Shown: positions 56,400-64,000 of the stretch, piece after piece | How the letters are laid out: every line of letters starts with the position of its first letter | Position numbering within the stretch: the first letter of the stretch is position 1 | Assembly (NCBI GenBank): GCA_002778195.1 | Contig: PCDI01000003.1 | Coordinates: 2,749,913 to 2,813,912 of the forward strand | Direction of reading: 5' to 3' | DNA: 64,000 nt | Source of the DNA: Raffaelea ambrosiae | Taxonomy: Eukaryota > Ascomycota > Sordariomycetes > Ophiostomatales > Ophiostomataceae | Notes under the pieces: generated by a model | What the model was told of the DNA's origin: nothing | Seen by the model: the letters and a program-made list of their open reading frames with translations, nothing else | Databases searched by the model: none | Program-made: the position numbers and the translations under genes

Positions 56400-58216
56400 T
56401 CATGGAACACACGAGGTACAGCGAATGCGATGCGCAACGTTGCCAGCCTGGTTTCCACCACCCACCACCTCCTTCTGCAGCACGCTGCCACCGCTGCCGG
56501 CCAGGGCTGTCAGGTTGGTGTTGCCCGGCTTGATGAGCGTCTTGGTCTTGGGCAGGCTGTCCAGGACACTGTCCGACAGATGCAGATGATCCTTCACAAT
56601 CTGCTTCGGCGTCAGCGCCAGCCACTGCGACACGGAAATGTCGGTGAACCGGTCGGCCTGCAGCACCTCGAGGAACACGACGTCCTCGTCGCCCGTGTTC
56701 TCAATGTAGTGGCTGTTGCCCGCCGGGATGTAGCCGACGCCGCCGGCCGTAAAGTCAAATGTCCGCGACGACTCGGGTGCCCGGAACACGGTGATGCGCG
56801 CCGACCCCTGCAAAAAGTACGACCACTCGTCGCTGGTCGTGTGCCAGTGGATCTCGCGCATGGCGCCCGGCTGCACGACAACGAGAGCGGCCGAGAAAAA
56901 GGCGGCCGCAGGAAAGGTCGTCGGGTCGATGATCTTGACCGAGCCGCCGGGCACCTCAAACGGCGTCTGCTGGGACCAGTGGTACGTGTAGGACGCCGAG
57001 CTACCAGACAGGGAGCCAGCCGGCCCGGTGACGTTTTGCTCTTCAATGTCGGCCGGGGCCGGCGTGCCGTTGAATATCTAAAACGGTCAGCAAGTGTCAG
57101 CGGAGAAGCGATGCAATCGGGACGAGCAGCCCCGGTTGCGGTGCAGTCGAAGCGGAACAGAAACGGGTTGCGCCATACATAGAGCTGGTCCTGCGGGAGG
57201 TCGTCAAACGCCGAGACGTCCGTCTGCAGATCCTTGGCCAGCACCTCCACCGGGTTGCGCAGAAACAGCTCGCTGACGAGAAACGTGCCGTCCTCGCTAA
57301 AGTCGCCGTCGTCGAACACGAGCAGGAACTCGCAGCCGCCCTCGCCCAGCGCCTGCAGGCTGTGCGGCACGCCGGGCGGGAAGAACCACACGTCGCCCGC
57401 ACACACGTCGTCCACAAACGAGTGCCCGTCCGCGTCCATGGCGGCTACGCGCACGCAGCCCTTGAGCACCAGCGACCATTCGCCGGCCGTGTGCCAGTGC
57501 AGCTCGCGGTACGCGTGGGGTGCCAGCCGCATGTCGACCCCGGCCATCGCCGTGGCGCCCGGCAGCACGGCCGTGTTCTGCTGGCGCGCCCAGCCCGCCC
57601 CGTCGCCGCTGCCGAGCCGGTTGCGCGACAGGCTCATGGGCCACATGGCATTGGGCACGTCGCCCGCGTCCGTGGCGGGCGGGGCGTAGAGGTCCGGGTT
57701 GAGTTTCTCGTATGCAAACGTGCCTGTTTGCCGTCCAACTTGGTTAATACAGTGGTTCTCCAGCACACCGCGTTGGCCGGTGTCCTTCGCTCGCCTACTT
57801 ACGCGGGCCTGGGTCCGTGGCACCCTTCTTCCCCCGAATGGGCTGCGGCGGATCTGCTCCATCAAAGTCCAGATACAGCCCCAACTTGCCGTCGGCCTCC
57901 TGTCCATTGACGAGCTGTGGGTTCGAGACAATGGCAGAGTCCGAGTCTTCCGGGTCCGGCAGAGGGGCGTTCCCTCCTAGAAGACCGGGGCCGCCATAGA
58001 GAGAGCCGCTGGCCGCGGTGACTGTCGTGGTTGGTGGGCTCACTCCCCCAACAGGGCCAGAGTTTTCACCATAGTCTCCCATTCTAAACAGTCAGTCAAC
58101 AGATCACAGTGGCACACTTCTGCCGTGGGAGCAACCTACTGGGGGGCCGGCAAGCCGTGACATCCGGCCAGCAAGAGAAGGATGCCATTGGCATGCAGTG
58201 CAATTTGGAGACGCAT
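56400..58216 (-). CDS. secreted oxalate decarboxylase (bicupin)
   Basis: Converts oxalate to formate and CO2 using Mn. Exons (minus strand): 58216-58140, 58083-57803, 57723-57179, 57077-56400; 526 aa. Signal peptide from MRLQIALHANGILLLLAG. Cupin 1 metal ligands are His195, His197, Glu201 and His240; cupin 2 ligands are His378, His380, Glu385 and His424. The spacing is identical to Bacillus OxdC (95/97/101/140 and 273/275/280/319). The lid is Ser-Glu-Asp-Gly at 262-265, with Glu263 matching catalytic Glu162, which favours decarboxylase over oxidase activity. It converges with GH95, 290 bp apart. The short C-terminal tail (RIRCTSCVP) is not a conserved family feature. Confidence 0.92.
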
Positions 58217-60461
58217 TGTTAGTCTTTACGTGCAAATAGGACAGTATAGATTGCTGGCGGTGGCTAGTGATGAATCGGCGACGCAGAATAGGTTGCAGAG
58301 GGAAGCTCATGTCAATTTATACTTGTCTCCGTCATTCGTCCATGATATACTCATTATGATCCTTCCCAATATTACACAAAAGAACCGTGGCTTGCCATTC
58401 TATGAATCACCCAGTAGTCTGTGCATACCGACCGTGTATTCATTCTGCAGAGTTCTCAACCTAGTGATGTCTTCATCCTAGAAGCGGTCGTTCATTCCGC
58501 AGGCAGACCAGAGAACAGGAAGCTTTGACGGTCCGGGTTCGGAAATAAATCGGCATATCTTGGTGTTTCCCCCCTCGATTTATGCTGCCTGGTCATCACT
58601 AAGCTCATCGGCCGGCACACCTCCGTGGGTGGAGTAGTCTTGCAGGGATCTACGATTCTATTTATATTTCACAGACACTCTGTTCTTGTTACCTTGTTCC
58701 CGTCTGAATACGAATTGTGTCGCCTGATCCCATTGCGGAGAAAACGCTCAGACAGCAGGATGATCATTCGGCATGTTTACCCGGACCGTAGTTGGTCTGT
58801 CCGGCAGAGACAGAATGAAAAATGGAAAGCACGTGTACCACTTTCCTGTCAAGGTAACATATCCACTTCTAGTGGTGCTTGCATGGTGTACGTAGTGTAT
58901 GATGCAATCATTGAAACCCCGAGGCTGGTCCACGGACCGCACCGTCTTGGCCACAACTTGGCAGGGGATGGAGGGGTGTCCACTTGTGTGTCCCATGTTC
59001 ATGTCCGTTCATCCTTGTTAAGAAATGATTGGACAGCTTTGTCGAAACGTCGCGCATCGTATTGCCGGAACAAGCTTTTTAGGGCCGGCTGTCGCTTTAT
59101 TCCACTTCTCTTCCCCGAAGGAAGAGAACCATTCGCTGTGTTTTGCCTGGAATAGAGGCCTCGGGTATAGAGTATATTGCCTTTATCCGGGATCTTTGTT
59201 CAAGCCAGGTGGATTTTTGGCGGAGTTTTCCCGGGAAAACAAACGACTACTCAAAGGACTATGAAATGGTTGTAGGAGAGATGATTCATTACTGTTGCTC
59301 CACTAAAGACAGCATGTCAAATGGGGTGGTAGAAAAGCCTCTAAACAGGCCCCTCGTTCCGTCTTGTGCAGAAGTGACGCGCTGCTCACGAATGCATTAG
59401 CCGCCGGCAGATAGAGAAAAACAACGCCCGTATGGAGCTTATCATACTTCTATTACTTGCAACCGCTTGTTAAAACGTGAGCTTTATTCTGTGAAAGTCT
59501 TACTATGGATACATTGACATCCTTGTGTCTGGTGTTGTTTACTACAGCGTTATGCTACGACTAAAAAACGATGACTTCAACGCTATCTCGCCGTCTAAGC
59601 CAATTTTCGAGCGATATGCCCCTGGCGAGTTGTGGAAACCTGATAGTAGCATGCCCATACCTCTACCAGCTAGCCTCAGCTATAAACCGGCTCGACCTCC
59701 ACAGAAAACCCAATGTAGACCAGTCTGAAGGCATACATTTGATAGCCCAGGACACCAATCGTGATATGACAGGAGGCTGCGGGTGGCGACTCCAGATACC
59801 GTGACTCGAAGTAATGTGGACATTCCCGTCGGGCTTGACGGCTTAATCTCGTCGTACCAACCATTACCACCTTCACACATTACCTATTTGCTTCTACTTG
59901 CACCAATTGGTCCTCTTCTCGTTGTTGTGCACCCAAAGCACGGGACAGGCCAGTTAGCCCTGGGTAGCTGTGGTGATGACTCATTACGCGGCTTACTCGA
60001 AATTAACAGAACTGCAAGTGTGAATAATGCCGAGGACAGCATTGGGTGAAAATGTTGCCCGAAGAAATATTACGGGACCCATCGACATGGCACCCACCAG
60101 ACGCTAGCGGATAGCTCCGCTAGCCTTGTCCGGGGTATCTTGGCGAGCAGCCTCACTGCGGGGAAGAAGTAACATGTCAATGAAGGCGGTGATATTGTCG
60201 TCGATGTTGATGCGTTTTCCGGCGCTGTTGTAGTTTAATGGCCTCTGCTTGTTTTGAAACCCCCAGGACAGCCACATCCTTTCAAGTTTCAATCAATTCT
60301 CCACGAATGAGGCTCGTGATTTGATGACGAGCCTGGTATGCCATCCCCCTCAATGTTGATGTTTGTATAACGTTTCTAACCTCACCACCGCAACTAACGC
60401 AACATACGCAAGCAGTGCCCAAAATCATATCTCGTCGCGCCCGCCTGTATCGCTAAAGAAG
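58217..60461. other. 2.2-kb intergenic region
   Basis: Lies between the divergently transcribed oxalate decarboxylase and MFS carrier. Composition is nearly average, and no open frame has family features or plausible splicing. It presumably holds both promoters. Confidence 0.5.
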
Positions 60462-62021
60462 ATGAAAAATGCGGAAAAGACAATGGCGAAACACGTCGGG
60501 CCCCCCGAAGCCCATCACGCGGACCTCATCGAGCCTGCGACAACAAACACGGACGAACATGTCGACAGCGAAAAACAGGTCGAAGACGAGCGCTTCCTCG
60601 ATCTGGCGGCCCATGTCCTGACCCACCATGCCTACGACTACAGCGAGTCCGAGGCCCGCGCCGTCTGCCGCAAGATCGACTGGCACCTCATGCCCGTCCT
60701 GTTCTTCACCGGCATGATCTCGGCCGTCGACAAGATTGTTGTGTCCAATGCCGCCCTGTACGGCATGACAACCGACCTCCACATCAGCCAGGGCCGTCTG
60801 AGCTGGATCGGCGCCATCGTGGCCGTCGGGCTCATGTGCGGCGAGGCCCCCGCGGCCTACCTGGTCCAGCGCCTGCGGCTGAATATCGTGGTGCCCACCA
60901 TGGTTGTTCTCTGGGGCACGTGTACGATGCTGCTGGGCGTCTCGCGCAACTTCGCGACCATTATGGCCCTGCGCTTCCTGCTTGGCTTGGCCGAGTCGCC
61001 CATCTTCCCGGCGTGCCAGATCTACTGCGTCATGATGTACACGGCCGAGGAGCAGCCGCTGCGCATCTCCGTGTATCTGGCCGCGCTGGCGTCGTTGTTT
61101 GTCGGCCCCGTCAGCTACGGCATCGGCATCAGCACCGGCGCTGCGATTGCGACGTGGCGGCTGTTGTTTATCACGATGGGCGGCATCACGGTGCTCTGGG
61201 GCGTCTTCACGTTCTGGCTGCTGCCCGCCAACCCGGCTACGTGGCGCATCCTGTCCGACAAGGAGAAGTACGTCGCCATCCACCGCGTCCAGGGCAACAA
61301 GACAGGCATTGAGAACAAGCAGATGAAGTGGTACCAGGTGCGCGAGGCGCTGGCGGACCCCAAGACGTGGGTCCTGTTTGTCTACCAGATCCTCATTGCC
61401 TCCTTCACCGGCGGCCTCACGACATTCGCCTCGCTCATTGTCAACGGGCTGGGCTACGGCAAGCTGGCGTCGGTCTTGCTAGGGATGCCGACGGGCGCGA
61501 TGCAGACGGCGAGCGCGGTACTGTGCGCGGTCGTGGGTGTCCAGGCACGGAATATCCGCGTCATGACCATGTGCGCCACCTGCTTCGTGCCCCTTTTCGC
61601 GACCGTCCTGATCTGGAAACTGCCGCCAGCCCTCGTCCACGGCCGGCTGGCGGCGTATTACCTGTGCTACTGCTTCTGGGGCGCGTACACGCTGAGCGCC
61701 AGCCTGCCGGCGCAGAACACGTCTGGGCATTCCAAAAAGGTCACCAACAACATGCTGGCATTTGTCGCGTATTCTATCGGGACCGTCATCGGGCCCTTCT
61801 TTTTCAGCCACTCGTATCCTGCGGGGTATCTCACCTTGACGTGTTGTGCGGCCATTGCCATTCCGCTCGCGGGCTCGTACGCCCTGATCTGCATGTGGCA
61901 AAACAAGACAAAGGACAAGGCAGTCGCCGAGGGAAAATACGACAACACGACACATGTGCTGGCCGAAGGACTGCTCGACATTACAGACCGTGAGAAGAAA
62001 GACTTCCGGTATCAGTACTGA
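60462..62021 (+). CDS. MFS carrier, ACS family (allantoate permease-like)
   Basis: Single exon, 519 aa, 12 membrane segments. Typical ACS/Dal5 blocks: IDWHLMPVLFFTGMISAVDKIVVSNA in and after TM1, the ALRFLLGLAESPIFPACQ helix, QNTSGHSKKVTNNMLAF before TM10, and PFFFSHSYPAGYL. Members import allantoate, ureidosuccinate or other organic anions. A long hydrophilic N-terminus (about 70 aa) precedes TM1. ATG 60462 is the first true ATG; 60483 is an alternative. Unlike the ACS gene at 26413, it has no introns and high GC3. It converges with the transcription factor. Confidence 0.9.
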   Translation: MKNAEKTMAKHVGPPEAHHADLIEPATTNTDEHVDSEKQVEDERFLDLAAHVLTHHAYDYSESEARAVCRKIDWHLMPVLFFTGMISAVDKIVVSNAALYGMTTDLHISQGRLSWIGAIVAVGLMCGEAPAAYLVQRLRLNIVVPTMVVLWGTCTMLLGVSRNFATIMALRFLLGLAESPIFPACQIYCVMMYTAEEQPLRISVYLAALASLFVGPVSYGIGISTGAAIATWRLLFITMGGITVLWGVFTFWLLPANPATWRILSDKEKYVAIHRVQGNKTGIENKQMKWYQVREALADPKTWVLFVYQILIASFTGGLTTFASLIVNGLGYGKLASVLLGMPTGAMQTASAVLCAVVGVQARNIRVMTMCATCFVPLFATVLIWKLPPALVHGRLAAYYLCYCFWGAYTLSASLPAQNTSGHSKKVTNNMLAFVAYSIGTVIGPFFFSHSYPAGYLTLTCCAAIAIPLAGSYALICMWQNKTKDKAVAEGKYDNTTHVLAEGLLDITDREKKDFRYQY

Positions 62022-62131
62022 TTCAATACACAAGTCATCCTAGATCCGGTACAATCATCTAAATCTACGGATAATTCCAATAGTTGTCTTTTGTTTTCGT
62101 GTATCGTAGCCTACTAGCCTTGACATTTGTC

Positions 62132-63904
62132 TTATATACTGTATGGCAAGTACGTGTCAAGGTTGACCCAGAAATCGTCGCTGAAGTTGCGAGATCCAGT
62201 AAACGAATTCAAATCGTCGGGCACATCTTCCCATAACACCGCCTGGGTCGGCATCTCCAAAATTTGCGACAACTGCCCGTCGTGGTCATGATTGAGGACA
62301 GATGTCAGCGCTTCCTCGATCTGCTCTGGTAGCCAGTCTGGGCCCTGTCCTGCTTGATCGGGCAATATGATAGGCTCAGAGAGCTGTGGCGATGACACTT
62401 CTGCCGGGGCTGTTGTATTCGTTGTTGACTCGGAAGCCTTGGGCTGCCGCTCTGCAAACATCTCCATGGTATGACTAGCGAGTCTCTCAAGGCTCAGCTT
62501 TGATTTGCGGATGACGGGCCACCACTCCCCGCCCACGCTCAGGAGGCTGGAGCACCGGCGGCAGATGCTGGACAGGGCTGGGAGCGATACTGTGGCGCGA
62601 ACCGCCTCTGATATCCAGACACAGTACAGAACAGTCGTGCCGGCCAGGAAAATGTCGTGGACGGTCCGCCACGAATGGACCAGAGAGCCTGACTCATACA
62701 GTGTCTCGTACAGCCCTAGGCGCTGGGCGGCATGGCGGTAGCATATGAGTAAGGAGGCATCATCTGGCTGCACAATGGCCTGCGATGGCTGGTGCAGGAG
62801 GCACATGGTGCTGTGGAAGTGTATTTGGAGCTTCGTCGTGAGCCGCAGTTTGAGGTCGGAAGGTGCGGATCGGACCACCGCCGGTACTTCAGCGACCCAT
62901 TGCTCCAGACTGTTGTGCAGCGCCTTTTGTGCAGCAGCCACGTCGGTGGCCCACGGTGTGCCGTCCGGGGGCTGGGAGAGCCGGTAGAACAGTGTTTTTA
63001 TCCTCGAAACCCATTCGTTGATTTTGAATACGTGGACCGAGTAGCCCAGGCATCTGTCGTGCATTTCATCGAGGGGCCCGTCTCCTAGAACCACCGACGG
63101 TAGGTGAACGTCGTAGAAGCCATCGCTCAAGCAGAAGGGACGACCCTGGACCGTGCTGATGGATCTTTGTCGCTGTTAGCATGTGGCGTCGCCGTCTCCA
63201 TTTTGGTTTCAGACGTACCTGTCAAACGAGTACACGGAAAAAAAGATGCGCCTTCGCATCTCCACGGCCAATGGGGACAGCTTGAGGCGGTCGCCAGTTT
63301 CGCGATGGATGCCAATGTCTACGGCGTAGGCCATGGCCAGTCGTGAAAGCGTCCAGAGGTCGTAGCCGCTGGGCCCTACCAAGCTGTGCACGAGGAGGAT
63401 GAGTAGGGCCTGCAAAGACGGCAGGGTGATGCTGTTGAACAGGTGCTGTGAGAGAGACATGGCCGATTTGGACAACGTTTCTGGGTCATGGTGGTAGATC
63501 CGTCGCCGGACCTGTAGTGTTGCCCCAATGCTTAACACGAGGAACACCTGGAAAGCTGCAACATGGACCGGCACGGGTATTTGCTTTCGTCCACCTGCCA
63601 CGTGCTCTTCTCCGTTGCAGTCAAAAGTGCCCACATTCTCCGGCCATCCATTATGTTGGAGCCGAAAGGGTGGTGTTGTTGCTGCACACATGTAGAGCGC
63701 GTCGACCATCCAGTCGAACGATGGGCGGTGCAGAAAGGGGTGGTTGGGATGCAACTGCGAGAAATATTGGTCGCACAAAACTCGACAGTCCTTGCGTGGT
63801 GGCAGGGTCTTGATGAGGACGAGTAGCCGGTTAGCGTGTCCATAATACCCGTGCATTTGTCTCTGAGAATTGGCGTACTTGACCGAGTTGCCTGTAAAGG
63901 CCAT
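62132..63904 (-). CDS. fungal-specific transcription factor, probably 5'-incomplete
   Basis: Two exons visible (63904-63219, 63164-62132), 572 aa. It contains the Fungal_trans domain (PF04082): LPPRKDCRVLCDQYFSQLHP with NHPFLHRPSF, later LSRLAMAYAVDIGIHRE, then RIFFSVYSFDR joined over a 54-nt intron to SISTVQGRPFCLSD, the classic segment. No Zn2Cys6 cluster precedes it. An in-frame TGA at 63918-63920 blocks simple extension, so the zinc-cluster exon, if present, is joined by splicing (for example at the CTTTACAG acceptor just inside the present start) from beyond 64000. C-terminal acidic stretches may activate transcription. Confidence 0.75.
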
Positions 63905-64000
63905 GTATTGATGTCCTCAGAACATCAAAGCGCACATTGTGACTTGCTCGCATTGGATCCTCCATCTCAGGTGAGTGTTCTGTCACAGATGAGGGTGGGC

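Noticed and set aside
1..64000. CRISPR arrays, bacterial operons, insertion sequences
   Set aside because: None seen; the window is eukaryotic nuclear DNA with spliceosomal introns.

Overview
The window looks like a filamentous ascomycete nuclear genome (Pezizomycotina, probably Sordariomycetes). The evidence is Zn(II)2Cys6 regulators, short introns with CTAAC/CTGAC branch sites and GT-AG borders, secreted cell-wall and pectin enzymes, MFS carriers of fungal type, and a eukaryotic tRNA-Ala with a Pol III T-run. I assembled the intron-containing models by hand; every joined reading frame closes to a multiple of three.

Layout. 1-12366 is a gene-poor tract full of homopolymers, polypurine/polypyrimidine stretches and short 10-bp-unit tandem repeats. 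It holds two assembly gaps, one of which joins two near-identical copies of the same ~225 bp. 12367-24000 holds an amino-acid permease (-), a DUF3445 protein (+), a Zn2Cys6 regulator (+), a DUF2855 protein (-) and a phosphoinositide phospholipase C (-). 24000-26400 is AT-rich and carries tRNA-Ala(AGC). 26413-34604 holds a many-intron ACS-family MFS carrier (+) and a giant secreted GH55 beta-glucanase-like protein (-).

35000-45301 is the most accessory-looking part. It has a decayed copy of an FAD-dependent sterol-reductase-like gene, a deuterolysin-like secreted protein whose HExxH motif has lost its first His, an intact FAD-dependent sterol-reductase-like gene, an acidic protein with a pentapeptide minisatellite, and a Pyr4-type membrane terpene cyclase divergently paired with a cytochrome P450. 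Together these suggest a small terpenoid-modifying cluster, although no prenyltransferase, PKS or GGPP synthase is visible here.

46486-58216 reads as a plant-polysaccharide block: a sugar transporter, a small unknown gene, an endopolygalacturonase (GH28), a SAM methyltransferase, an alpha-L-fucosidase (GH95) and a secreted bicupin oxalate decarboxylase. The window closes with a second ACS-family MFS carrier (+) and a fungal-specific transcription factor (-), which converge 110 bp apart; the regulator's DNA-binding end probably lies beyond the right edge.

How they work together: GH28 and GH95 would release galacturonides and fucose from plant pectin and xyloglucan, the sugar porter would import products, and oxalate decarboxylase would manage oxalate. 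The cyclase, P450 and FAD reductase could act on a shared terpenoid. Both groupings are inferred from adjacency.
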